Shown piece after piece: positions 54,068-61,741 of a DNA stretch of 64,000 bases. Every line of letters starts with the position of its first letter. The stretch's first letter is position 1. The stretch is taken from the NCBI RefSeq assembly GCF_003732275.1, contig NZ_MOBM01000006.1, positions 124,001 to 188,000 on the forward strand. The letters are read 5' to 3'. The translations under genes and the position numbers were made by a program. The notes below the pieces were generated by a model. That model was not told where the DNA came from. It was given only the letters and a program-made list of their open reading frames with translations, and did no database searches. The stretch comes from Pseudomonas frederiksbergensis. Its GTDB lineage: Bacteria; Pseudomonadota; Gammaproteobacteria; Pseudomonadales; Pseudomonadaceae.

Positions 54068-55276
54068 ATGCACAGACGTCACTTGCTCAACCTGATTCTG
54101 GCCAGCGCGGCCTTCGCTTTACCCTTTGGTGCGTCGGCCACACAAATTCGCAATGCACGACTGTGGCGTTCCGACGACAAACTGCGACTGGTGTTCGATT
54201 TGAGCGGGCCGGTGCAATACAAGACGTTTTCCCTGAGCGCTCCGCAGCGGCTGATCATCGACCTGAGTGGCGCCAATCTCAGTGGCGACTTCAGTCAGTT
54301 GGCACTCAGCAACACGGTGATTCGCGCAATCCGCTCCGGACATTTCGGTCAGGGCGATACGCGGATCGTCCTCGACCTCAGCGGCCCGGTGCAGCTCAAC
54401 AGCTTCCTGCTGCCGCCCCAGGACGGGCAGGGGCACCGATTGGTGCTCGATCTGAAGACCACTGCACCGCTACAGATCGCGGCGGTGCCGTCGGAAGAAC
54501 CTGAACCCGTCACCGACAGGGCCCTCCCCAAGCGCGACATCATCGTGGTGGTCGACCCTGGTCACGGCGGCAAAGACCCAGGCGCGGTCGGCGCCAAAGG
54601 TGAGCGGGAAAAAGACGTGGTGCTATCGATCGCCCAATTACTGGCCAAGCGACTGAAGCGGGAGAAGGGTTTCGACGTGAAACTGGTGCGCAACGACGAT
54701 TTCTTCGTCCCGCTGCGCAAGCGCGTGGAGATCGCCCGCAAGCACAAGGCCGACATGTTCATCTCGGTCCATGCGGACGCGGCGCCGCGTCTTACCGCTT
54801 CAGGCGCGTCGGTGTACTGCCTGTCCGAAGGCGGCGCGACCTCGGCCACGGCGCGCTTCATGGCACAACGGGAGAACGGTGCAGACCTGTTGGGCGCCAC
54901 CAGCCTGCTCAATCTCAAGGACAAGGATCCGATGCTCGCCGGGGTGATTCTCGAAATGTCGATGAACGCCACCATCGCTGCCAGTTTGCAGTTGGGCAGT
55001 ACGGTGCTCGGCAGCCTCGCGGGCATTACCACGCTGCATCAGAAGCGCGTGGAACAAGCAGGATTCGCCGTGTTGAAGTCGCCGGATGTGCCTTCGATTC
55101 TGGTGGAAACCGGCTTCATCTCGAACGCCCGCGACAGCCAGCGACTGGTGACCACCCGCCATCAGCAGGCCGTGGCGGATGGTTTGTTCGAAGGATTGCA
55201 GCGCTATTTTCAGAAGAACCCACCGATGAACAGCTACATCGCCTGGCAGCAGGAACAGAAAAAGGCGCAGGCCTAG
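54068..55276 (+). CDS. amiA: N-acetylmuramoyl-L-alanine amidase
   Basis: A 402-residue periplasmic amidase that cuts the peptide from peptidoglycan glycan strands during division. Signal peptide MHRRHLLNLILASAAFALPF; AMIN domain about residues 26-130; Amidase_3 catalytic domain about 178-395 with zinc ligands in DPGHGGKDPG (His), GEREKD (Glu) and SVHADA (His), and the second Glu in VETGFISN. It is a zinc enzyme, so the spare copy may raise affinity or amount rather than remove the need. P. aeruginosa amiA (PA5538) has the same neighbours. The stop overlaps that of the convergent gene. Confidence 0.92.
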   Translation: MHRRHLLNLILASAAFALPFGASATQIRNARLWRSDDKLRLVFDLSGPVQYKTFSLSAPQRLIIDLSGANLSGDFSQLALSNTVIRAIRSGHFGQGDTRIVLDLSGPVQLNSFLLPPQDGQGHRLVLDLKTTAPLQIAAVPSEEPEPVTDRALPKRDIIVVVDPGHGGKDPGAVGAKGEREKDVVLSIAQLLAKRLKREKGFDVKLVRNDDFFVPLRKRVEIARKHKADMFISVHADAAPRLTASGASVYCLSEGGATSATARFMAQRENGADLLGATSLLNLKDKDPMLAGVILEMSMNATIAASLQLGSTVLGSLAGITTLHQKRVEQAGFAVLKSPDVPSILVETGFISNARDSQRLVTTRHQQAVADGLFEGLQRYFQKNPPMNSYIAWQQEQKKAQA

Positions 55277-55650
55277 CAGCCGGTCATCCGGCTACACGTG
55301 AACTTGCCGCTGCTGCCGCCGGAGCTGGAAAACCGATTGATGGTTGTCCAGCCAACCCGGCGGTTGTAGCCGACCCAGGCTTCGCCATCGGATGCGATGC
55401 CCGTAAAGAACGTCAATTGCCCGTAGCGGCTATTGGTTTGCGCCCATTGGCGTTTGCCGGCCACTTCGAAGCCGCGCAGGTAGATCGTGTTACCGACGGT
55501 GTTAACGCTGTAGGCATTGCCGTCGGCATCCATGCAGGCCAGTAGATTGGCGCTGCGAGTGCAGTTGGTCAGGCTCGGGACTTGTCCCCAGGCATCGACC
55601 GCGATCAGCAACGAAAGGCTCAATAGCGAGAATCTCAGGGCGTTTCCCAT
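55273..55650 (-). CDS. small secreted Cys-containing protein of the zinc cluster (PA5537-like position)
   Basis: A 125-residue protein with a signal peptide (MGNALRFSLLSLSLLIAVDA, cleaved about WGQ). The mature part has Cys in TNCTRSANLLACMDADG and two near the end, KFTCSRMTGC, with a Ser/Gly-rich stretch between. The pattern suggests two disulfides in the periplasm and a small beta-rich fold. No family function is known to me. It is divergent from dksA2 across the second Zur box, so it is probably zinc-regulated. Its stop (TAG) shares bases with the amiA stop in CTAG. Confidence 0.75.
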   Translation of the reverse strand: MGNALRFSLLSLSLLIAVDAWGQVPSLTNCTRSANLLACMDADGNAYSVNTVGNTIYLRGFEVAGKRQWAQTNSRYGQLTFFTGIASDGEAWVGYNRRVGWTTINRFSSSGGSSGKFTCSRMTGC

Positions 55651-55730
55651 GGCATTTCTCAAGGGGGCGGACGGGCTCAAGCATCGTGCCCTTTGTCGTG
55701 GCGAGCAAGAGGGGAGTGGCTTATTTGTAT

Positions 55731-55745
55731 TGTTATACTATAACA
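55731..55745. promoter_or_regulatory. Zur box controlling dksA2 operon and the small secreted gene
   Basis: TGTTATA-C-TATAACA, perfect apart from the central base, lies 32 bases before the dksA2 ATG and 80 bases from the divergent small gene. It is nearly identical to the box at 54014-54028. Confidence 0.9.
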
Positions 55746-55777
55746 TAAAAATACACCCGCTCTGATGATCCGCCGCC

Positions 55778-56182
55778 ATGACTGAACAAGAACTCCTCGC
55801 TCAACCCGCCGCCGATTATATGAACGACGCCCAGCAAGGCTTCTTTCGCGACTTGTTGCGGGCTCAGCGCAGCGAACTGCAGGAGCGCATTGCCGGCGAG
55901 TTCGACGTGTTACGCGAGCAGGAACCCCACAGCGATCCCGCCGATATCGGCAGCGCCGAAGAACAGCGCCAGTGGCAGCTGCGCCTGCTGGAGCGGGAAA
56001 AGAAGCTCCTGGACAAGATCGACGAAGCCCTCGAACACCTGGCTCGCGGCGAGTACGGCTGGTGTCGCGAAACCGGTGAGCCGATCGGCCTCAAGCGCCT
56101 GCTGCTGCGGCCCACCGCCACTCTGTGTATTGAAGCCAAAGAACGTGAAGAGCTGCGCGAACGCCATCAACGGGCGATTTGA
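55778..56182 (+). CDS. dksA2: zinc-independent DksA paralogue
   Basis: A 134-residue DksA/TraR protein that binds the RNA polymerase secondary channel and with ppGpp resets transcription. A coiled coil (about 20-85) has the acidic tip [10 protein letters not shown]. The C-terminal finger has only two Cys: Cys96-x2-Thr and Cys117-x2-Ala, instead of the four-Cys zinc finger of DksA. P. aeruginosa DksA2 has exactly this change and works without zinc. It heads an operon with zigA and a DUF1826 gene, after a Zur box. Confidence 0.93.
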   Translation: MTEQELLAQPAADYMNDAQQGFFRDLLRAQRSELQERIAGEFDVLREQEPHSDPADIGSAEEQRQWQLRLLEREKKLLDKIDEALEHLARGEYGWCRETGEPIGLKRLLLRPTATLCIEAKEREELRERHQRAI

Positions 56183-56210
56183 CCGGCCACATCCTGATGA
56201 GGAATACCTG

Positions 56211-57419
56211 ATGCCCAATCGTCTCCCCGTGACCGTCCTGTCGGGCTTTCTCGGCGCCGGAAAAAGTACACTTCTTAATTACGTACTACGTAATCGCGAA
56301 AATTTGCGGGTGGCGGTGATCGTCAATGACATGAGTGAGATCAACATTGATGGCAGCGAAGTCCAACGCGATGTCAGCCTGAACCGTGCCGAAGAAAAAC
56401 TCGTGGAAATGAGTAACGGCTGCATTTGCTGCACCTTGCGTGAAGATTTGCTCGAAGAAGTCAGCAAACTCGCCAAGGAGGGTCGTTTCGATTACCTGTT
56501 GATCGAGTCCACGGGGATTTCCGAGCCGCTACCCGTGGCGGAAACCTTCACGTTTCGCGATGAAGAAGGGCAGAGCCTGGCGGACATCGCGCGGCTCGAC
56601 ACCATGGTTACCGTGGTCGACGGCATGAACTTCCTGCTCGACTATCAGGCCGCCGAAAGCCTCGCTTCCCGTGGCGAAACCCTGGGAGAGGAGGACGAAC
56701 GCTCAATCACCGACCTGTTGATCGAGCAGATCGAATTCGCCGACGTGATTCTGATCAGCAAAATCGATTTGATCAGCAGTAGCGAGCGCCAGGAGTTGAT
56801 TGCGATCCTCGAACGGCTCAATTCCCAGGCGGAAATCATTCCGATGGTCATGGGCGAAGTGCCGCTCAAGAAAATCCTCAACACCGGGCGCTTCGACTTC
56901 GAAAAGGCCGCTCAGGCACCGGGGTGGTTGCAGGAGTTGCGCGGTGAACACGTGCCGGAAACCGAGGAATACGGTATCGCCTCCACCGCTTATCGGGCGC
57001 GGAGACCCTTTCATCCGCAGCGCTTCTTCAGCTTCATCGACCGTCCGTGGGTGAACGGCAAATTGCTGCGTTCCAAAGGTTTTTTCTGGTTGGCCAGCAA
57101 ACACAGGGATGCTGGTAGCTGGTCCCAGGCCGGCGGCTTGATGCGTCACGGTTTTGCCGGACGCTGGTGGCGTTTCGTGCCGAAAAACCAGTGGCCACAA
57201 GACGAAGAAAGCACCGCCGGGATCATGGAAAACTGGACGGCGGCCACCGGTGATTGCCGTCAGGAGCTAGTGTTTATCGGCCAGAACATCGATTTCGCGC
57301 AACTCACCGTCGAACTCGATAACTGCCTGCTGACGGATGCTGAGATGGCCTTGGGTGTCGAGGGCTGGCAGTTACTGCCTGATCCGTTTGGTCCTTGGCA
57401 CGAAGAGGCGGCTGCTTGA
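56211..57419 (+). CDS. zigA: COG0523 GTPase, putative zinc metallochaperone
   Basis: A 402-residue G3E-family GTPase. Walker [11 protein letters not shown] (11-20), the metal-binding CICC motif (71-74) in [12 protein letters not shown], and [10 protein letters not shown] are intact; the C-terminal CobW_C domain contains [14 protein letters not shown]. Such proteins (ZigA/ZagA/ZNG1) hand zinc to client enzymes when it is scarce. The ATG at 56211 has GAGGA 8 bases upstream; the open frame continues into dksA2 and is a shadow there. The stop overlaps the next ATG as TGATG. Metal and client unproven here. Confidence 0.9.
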   Translation: MPNRLPVTVLSGFLGAGKSTLLNYVLRNRENLRVAVIVNDMSEINIDGSEVQRDVSLNRAEEKLVEMSNGCICCTLREDLLEEVSKLAKEGRFDYLLIESTGISEPLPVAETFTFRDEEGQSLADIARLDTMVTVVDGMNFLLDYQAAESLASRGETLGEEDERSITDLLIEQIEFADVILISKIDLISSSERQELIAILERLNSQAEIIPMVMGEVPLKKILNTGRFDFEKAAQAPGWLQELRGEHVPETEEYGIASTAYRARRPFHPQRFFSFIDRPWVNGKLLRSKGFFWLASKHRDAGSWSQAGGLMRHGFAGRWWRFVPKNQWPQDEESTAGIMENWTAATGDCRQELVFIGQNIDFAQLTVELDNCLLTDAEMALGVEGWQLLPDPFGPWHEEAAA

Positions 57420-58069
57420 TGTTGGCGCCCAGTCTGAAGCTGCGACCAGTCATTCGCCAGGTTCAAGGTGATACGCCAAAAGCGCTGACCGGGATTCTGG
57501 ACGACGGCGTGAACCTGGCCCTCTGGCAGCGCCAACTCCCGGCGCACATTGCCGATTTCGGTGGTTTGTTGTTGTCCCTGAACGAGCCACTGGCTGAGTC
57601 GCTGTGCCTGGAAATGCCTAGTGAGGACGCCGAACCCAATCTCCACGGTTTAGCTTCAGGTTTCAGCGACCTTGAAGGCTACGAAGGCTTTATCGCCGAT
57701 GTTTCCTGGCTGGTCAGCGCCTTCGCCTGCCTGTTGGGCGCCCAGCGTATCGGCCTGCGCCTGCGGGTTCTGGACACAGCCATGTGCCCGCGTTTCCACG
57801 TCGATCATGTGTCGGTGCGGTTGATCACCACCTACGCAGGTATTGGCAGCCAATGGCTGCAAGAAGGGGCGATTGATCGCCGGCAATTAGGCAAACCTGA
57901 GGCCGAACCGCAGGACAATTCGCTGATACAGCAGATCGCCAGCGGCGAAGTGGCGCTGCTTAAAGGGGAGAAGTGGCACGGCAACGAAGGCTTCGGTTTG
58001 ATCCACCGCTCGCCGCAGCCGGCGCCGGACGAGCGTCGTTTGATTCTGACCCTCGACTGGCTGAGCTAA
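57419..58069 (+). CDS. DUF1826 protein of the zinc operon
   Basis: A 216-residue protein of unknown biochemical function, always linked to COG0523/zur loci. It contains FHVDHVSVRLITTYAGIGSQW, with His and Asp in a dioxygenase-like HxD setting, and GEVALLKGEKW, HRSPQPAPDERRLILTLDWL. The pattern HVD...H with a later Arg recalls Fe/2-oxoglutarate oxygenases, but this is a guess. It starts within the zigA stop and AGAGG lies 9 bases before. Matches PA5534 by position. Cytoplasmic. Confidence 0.8.
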   Translation: MLAPSLKLRPVIRQVQGDTPKALTGILDDGVNLALWQRQLPAHIADFGGLLLSLNEPLAESLCLEMPSEDAEPNLHGLASGFSDLEGYEGFIADVSWLVSAFACLLGAQRIGLRLRVLDTAMCPRFHVDHVSVRLITTYAGIGSQWLQEGAIDRRQLGKPEAEPQDNSLIQQIASGEVALLKGEKWHGNEGFGLIHRSPQPAPDERRLILTLDWLS

Positions 58070-58073
58070 GCGC

Positions 58074-58430
58074 TCAAGGTTTGAGCCAGGTTCCCTGGCT
58101 CTGGGCTTCGCAAAACGGCTTCAAATACGCCGCATCGGTGGCCACGCCGTAATAGTGAATATCCTGCCGGTAAGGCATATTGGCGACTTGAGCGTTGCTG
58201 CACACCCCGAACGCGCCGGTGGGGCATTGGTCGACGTATTGCACCTCGACTTTCTGCCCGGGCAGATTCGGCTGGCAGAATCCGTCGGCGAACAGTTTTT
58301 CCGGGATATTGCGGTTTTGTTGGCAAACCTTCACGTCGAGCCGCTCAGCCGTACTGTGCACCACGCAGGCCTGGGCCAGCGCTTCGCCCGATGTGAGCGC
58401 CAGAAGCAACGACCATCCCATCAACCGCAT
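58074..58430 (-). CDS. small secreted Cys-rich protein, antisense within the zinc cluster (PA5533-like position)
   Basis: A 118-residue protein with signal peptide MRLMGWSLLLALTSGEALAQ and six Cys in the mature part (ACVVHST, KVCQQNR, GFCQPNL, DQCPTG, GVCSNAQ, PFCEAQS), so three disulfides are possible. The gene is opposite to its neighbours: it ends 4 bases from the DUF1826 stop, and its start is 27 bases from the ATG of the second COG0523 gene. GGAGG lies 7 bases before its ATG. Function unknown; periplasmic. Transcripts across this region must overlap antisense. Confidence 0.78.
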   Translation of the reverse strand: MRLMGWSLLLALTSGEALAQACVVHSTAERLDVKVCQQNRNIPEKLFADGFCQPNLPGQKVEVQYVDQCPTGAFGVCSNAQVANMPYRQDIHYYGVATDAAYLKPFCEAQSQGTWLKP

Positions 58431-58457
58431 TCTTTACCTCCTCAGAAAACCTCGACC

Positions 58458-59423
58458 ATGTTGCAGAACATTCCCACCCACGTCATTGCCGGCCCGCTGG
58501 GTGCCGGCAAGACCAGCCTGATCAAGCACCTGCTGGCGCAACGGCCGGCCGGTGAGCGCTGGGCGGTGCTGATCAACGAGTTCGGCCAGATCGGTCTGGA
58601 TGCCGCGCTGTTGACCCAGGACGCCGATGGTATCGCACTGGGGGAAGTGGCCGGGGGCTGTTTGTGTTGCGTCAATGGTGCACCGTTTCAGATCGGCCTC
58701 GGGCGGTTGCTGCGCAAGGCACGACCGGATCGACTGTTCATCGAACCCTCCGGGCTGGGACATCCGGCGCAGTTGCTCAGGCAATTGACTGAGGCACCGT
58801 GGCAAGGCGTCCTGGCGGTGCAGCCGTGCGTGCTGGTGCTGGATGCCCAGGCGCTCGCGGCCGGAAAACCGCTGCCAGAGGCGCAACAGCAAGCCTTGGA
58901 TAGTGCCGGGTTGCTGTTGCTGAACAAGGCAGAAGGCCTCGACGACAGTGATCGCCAGCGAATCTCCGCACAGTTGCCGATGCGTCCTTTGTACTGGACG
59001 CAGCAAGCCGTCTTGCCGTTGAGTGAGTTACCGGGGCTCGGGTCTCAGGCTGTTGTGGGTATGGATAACTTTGTCGTGCCCAAGGGATTGGCACAGATGC
59101 CGGCCATCTGGACTGACCCTACGCTGCCGACTTGCTTGAGTCAGGCGCAAGAGGGTGGCTGGAGTGTTGGATGGCGGTGGCATCCGAGTCAGATATTCGA
59201 TGCCGTGTTAATCGGGGAGTGGCTTGAGCGTCTTGAATGGCGGCGGGCGAAGTTGGTTATCCACAGTGTCGAGGGTTGGGTGTCGGCGAATGCGGTGGAT
59301 AACTCGTTACTGGAATGGCAGCCCAGCGAATGGCGTCGGGATTCGCGCATGGAGTTGATTTTCAGTGAGGCGCAGGCGGTTGAGTCGCTGCAAAGAGATC
59401 TGGCCGACTGCCGGTCGGGTTGA
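58458..59423 (+). CDS. second COG0523 GTPase, CobW-like, zinc cluster (PA5532-like)
   Basis: A 321-residue G3E GTPase: Walker A GPLGAGKTS (12-20), CLCC (68-71) in GGCLCCVNGAPF, and FIEPSGLGHPAQL. The C-terminal half is shorter than in ZigA but contains the CobW_C-like end VGWRWHPSQIFDAV. The ATG at 58458 starts the conserved MLQNIPTHVIAGPLGAG; no good ribosome binding site is seen. Only 27 bases separate it from the divergent small gene, so transcription must start inside that gene or come from upstream. Probably a metal insertion GTPase. Confidence 0.85.
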   Translation: MLQNIPTHVIAGPLGAGKTSLIKHLLAQRPAGERWAVLINEFGQIGLDAALLTQDADGIALGEVAGGCLCCVNGAPFQIGLGRLLRKARPDRLFIEPSGLGHPAQLLRQLTEAPWQGVLAVQPCVLVLDAQALAAGKPLPEAQQQALDSAGLLLLNKAEGLDDSDRQRISAQLPMRPLYWTQQAVLPLSELPGLGSQAVVGMDNFVVPKGLAQMPAIWTDPTLPTCLSQAQEGGWSVGWRWHPSQIFDAVLIGEWLERLEWRRAKLVIHSVEGWVSANAVDNSLLEWQPSEWRRDSRMELIFSEAQAVESLQRDLADCRSG

Positions 59424-59425
59424 AG

Positions 59426-59510
59426 ATCAAAAGATCGCAGCCTTCGGCAGCTCCTACAGGGTGTACGCAAAACTAAATGTAGGAGCTGCCGAAGGCTGCG
59501 ATCTTTTGAT
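59426..59510. repeat. inverted repeat (GATCGCAGCC/TTCGGCAGCT type), perfect 33-bp arms
   Basis: Arms at 59426-59458 and 59478-59510 are exact reverse complements around 19 bases. Best-preserved copy of the family. It lies in the convergent gap between the COG0523 and DUF3301 genes; the DUF3301 stop is the next base, so it may act as a terminator for both. Confidence 0.9.
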
Positions 59511-59927
59511 TTATGGACGCCACTTCGTGTGTTCTTGCCGCCACTGGCTCAGTTCAATCACCTCAGCTCTGGGCTTCGTGACATCGACCACCGGCGGTGT
59601 ATCGTCGAACGGCATCGGGTAGGGCGCGAGCTCGATCTGTGCGCTGTGGGCTCCGAACTGGGTGATGGTGCCGGTGTGGCGGGTTTCGCCGGTCACAGTG
59701 AATTCGAAGTTATACACACGGGCCAGGCGCCGACGGCCGTTGGCGTCTTTAATGAAAGCGATCTTCTTCAAGGCTACGTTGCCGTCCAGCAGTTCGATCC
59801 GCAGCTTGGCGCAATGTTGCATGACCCGCTCCAGCGCACGTTCGCGCAAGCCGTGGTTGTGCCACAGCCACGCGCCACCGGTGGCGAGCAGCATCAGCAC
59901 GAAGATATTTCCGAGGGTCAGCATCAA
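59511..59927 (-). CDS. DUF3301 protein
   Basis: A 138-residue protein with one N-terminal hydrophobic anchor (LGNIFVLMLLATGGAWLW) and a small soluble domain: HCAKLRIELLDGNVALKKIA, RRRLARVYNFEFTVTG, then GTITQFGAHSAQIELAPYPM. The pattern fits DUF3301 proteins of gammaproteobacteria, function unknown. The second codon is also ATG; either could be used. Opposite in direction to the zinc genes and divergent from pdxY. Confidence 0.82.
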   Translation of the reverse strand: MMLTLGNIFVLMLLATGGAWLWHNHGLRERALERVMQHCAKLRIELLDGNVALKKIAFIKDANGRRRLARVYNFEFTVTGETRHTGTITQFGAHSAQIELAPYPMPFDDTPPVVDVTKPRAEVIELSQWRQEHTKWRP

Positions 59928-60044
59928 CAGGGTGCTCCAACAAGATAGTGCCAGCTTAACTGCGTCGCCGGTCTGTCGTACAGGCTGCGTTTAGTCGCAT
60001 ACTGCGCGGCTCGAATTTCAATCGTTTGACGGAAAACTCACCGC

Positions 60045-60917
60045 ATGAAACGTACGCCCCATGTGCTCGCCATCCAGTCCCACGTGGTGTTCGGCCACGC
60101 AGGCAACAGCGCCGCGGTTTTCCCGATGCAGCGGATCGGGGTGAACGTCTGGCCGCTCAATACCGTGCAGTTCTCCAACCACACGCAATATGGCCAGTGG
60201 GCCGGAGAAGTGTTGGCCCCACATCAGATTCCGGAATTGGTGGAAGGCATCGCCGCGATTGGCGAGCTGGGCAATTGCGATGCTGTGTTGTCTGGCTACC
60301 TCGGTAGCGCGGCCCAGGGCCGGGCGGTTCTCGCGGGCGTGGAACGAATCAAATCGATCAATCCCAAAGCGCTATACCTCTGCGACCCGGTGATGGGCCA
60401 TCCGGAGAAGGGCTGCACCGTTCCAGCCGAGGTCAGCGATTTTCTGCTGGAGGAGGCGGCAGCGGTGGCTGACTTCATGTGCCCGAACCAGTTGGAGCTG
60501 AACAGCTTCTCGGGGCGCAAGGCGCAGTCTTTGTTCGATTGCCTGGCCATGGCGCGCGCGCTGCTGGCGCGTGGTCCAAAGGCGGTGCTGGTCAAGCATC
60601 TGGACTATCCCGGCAAACTGGCGGATGGCTTCGAGATGTTGCTGGTGACCGCCGAAGGCAGCTGGCACCTGCGTCGGCCGCTGCTGGCGTTTCCGCGTCA
60701 GCCGGTCGGCGTTGGTGACCTGACTGCCGGGCTGTTCCTGACGCGCGTGCTGCTGGGTGACAATCTGGTGAGCGCCTTCGAATTCACCGCGGCGGCGGTG
60801 CATGAAGTGCTGCTGGAAACCCAGGCTTGCGCCAGCTATGAGCTGGAACTGGTGCGGGCGCAGGACCGGATTGCCCATCCTCGGGTGCGGTTCGAGGCGA
60901 CAGCGATCAGCCTCTGA
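60045..60917 (+). CDS. pdxY: pyridoxal kinase
   Basis: A 290-residue ribokinase-like enzyme that phosphorylates pyridoxal with ATP in the vitamin B6 salvage pathway. It begins [20 protein letters not shown], the substrate-binding opening, and contains [13 protein letters not shown] and the catalytic [10 protein letters not shown] with the Asp base. Length fits PdxY. No strong Shine-Dalgarno is seen, only GGAAAA. It is a single gene followed by a REP doublet. Confidence 0.95.
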   Translation: MKRTPHVLAIQSHVVFGHAGNSAAVFPMQRIGVNVWPLNTVQFSNHTQYGQWAGEVLAPHQIPELVEGIAAIGELGNCDAVLSGYLGSAAQGRAVLAGVERIKSINPKALYLCDPVMGHPEKGCTVPAEVSDFLLEEAAAVADFMCPNQLELNSFSGRKAQSLFDCLAMARALLARGPKAVLVKHLDYPGKLADGFEMLLVTAEGSWHLRRPLLAFPRQPVGVGDLTAGLFLTRVLLGDNLVSAFEFTAAAVHEVLLETQACASYELELVRAQDRIAHPRVRFEATAISL

Positions 60918-60934
60918 CCTTCGCGTCGACCCCA

Positions 60935-61027
60935 TTCGCGAGCAAGCCCGCTCCCACACTGGTTCTCTGTCGTACACGAAATCTGTATGCACTGAAGATC
61001 CATTGTGGGAGCGGGCTTGCTTGCGAA
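60935..61027. repeat. REP doublet (REPIN), TTCGCGAGCAAGCCCGC type, one mismatch
   Basis: Inverted 24-bp arms at 60935-60958 and 61004-61027 differ at one base. Same type as 36573-36665. It sits in the convergent gap between pdxY and the thioesterase gene. Confidence 0.9.
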
Positions 61028-61061
61028 GACGATCTAATGAACACCGTCAAACTGACTGAAT

Positions 61062-61544
61062 TCAGGCATCGCCCTTGATGTCCTGATAACGCTTTTCCAG
61101 TTCCTGACGAATCTGCCGACGCTGCTGGGCCTGCATGTACCGACGCTTGTCTTCACTGTTCTGCGGTTGCAGCGGCGGGACGGCGGCCGGTTTGCGCTGG
61201 TCATCCACCGCGACCATGGTGAAGAAGCAGCTGTTGGTGTGGCGCACCGAGCGCTCGCGGATGTTCTCGGTCACGACCTTGATGCCCACCTCCATCGAGG
61301 TGTTGCCGGTGTAGTTGACCGAGGCCAGAAAAGTCACCAGTTCGCCGACGTGAATCGGCTCGCGGAAAATCACCTGATCCACCGACAGGGTCACCACATA
61401 GCGGCCGGCATAGCGGCTGGCGCAGGCGTAGGCCACTTCATCGAGGTATTTGAGCAGGGTGCCGCCGTGAACATTGCCAGAGAAATTGGCCATGTCGGGG
61501 GTCATCAATACCGTCATCGACAGCTGGGCGTTTCCGGGTTCCAT
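61062..61544 (-). CDS. acyl-CoA thioesterase, hotdog fold
   Basis: A 160-residue hotdog-fold thioesterase of the YciA/ACOT type, hydrolysing acyl-CoA in the cytoplasm. NFSGNVHGGTLLKYLDEVAY contains the Asn/Asp-His catalytic region, followed by SVDQVIFREPIHVGELVTFL and the C-terminal Gln/Arg-rich tail (RRQIRQELEKRYQD). Length usual. Divergent from the antiporter gene across 197 bases. Chain length preference unknown. Confidence 0.9.
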   Translation of the reverse strand: MEPGNAQLSMTVLMTPDMANFSGNVHGGTLLKYLDEVAYACASRYAGRYVVTLSVDQVIFREPIHVGELVTFLASVNYTGNTSMEVGIKVVTENIRERSVRHTNSCFFTMVAVDDQRKPAAVPPLQPQNSEDKRRYMQAQQRRQIRQELEKRYQDIKGDA

Positions 61545-61741
61545 AACGTACTCACGGGTTCAAGGCAGGATTCGGGGTTACACCTCTGCGGGTGCTTGGT
61601 TTTTCAAACCAACAGTTATCGGGACGCCGGGCGGGGGGCCGCCGTCACGCCCGGATCTATCTGTTTCCATATATTGCACCGTCTTCCCGTCGGAAGTTGC
61701 GATGTTACCCTTCAAAAGCCCACCCCAAGGAGCCACACGCC

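Noticed and set aside
55890..56210. N-terminal extension of zigA through dksA2
   Set aside because: This frame overlaps dksA2; the ATG at 56211 with GAGGA gives the normal COG0523 start.
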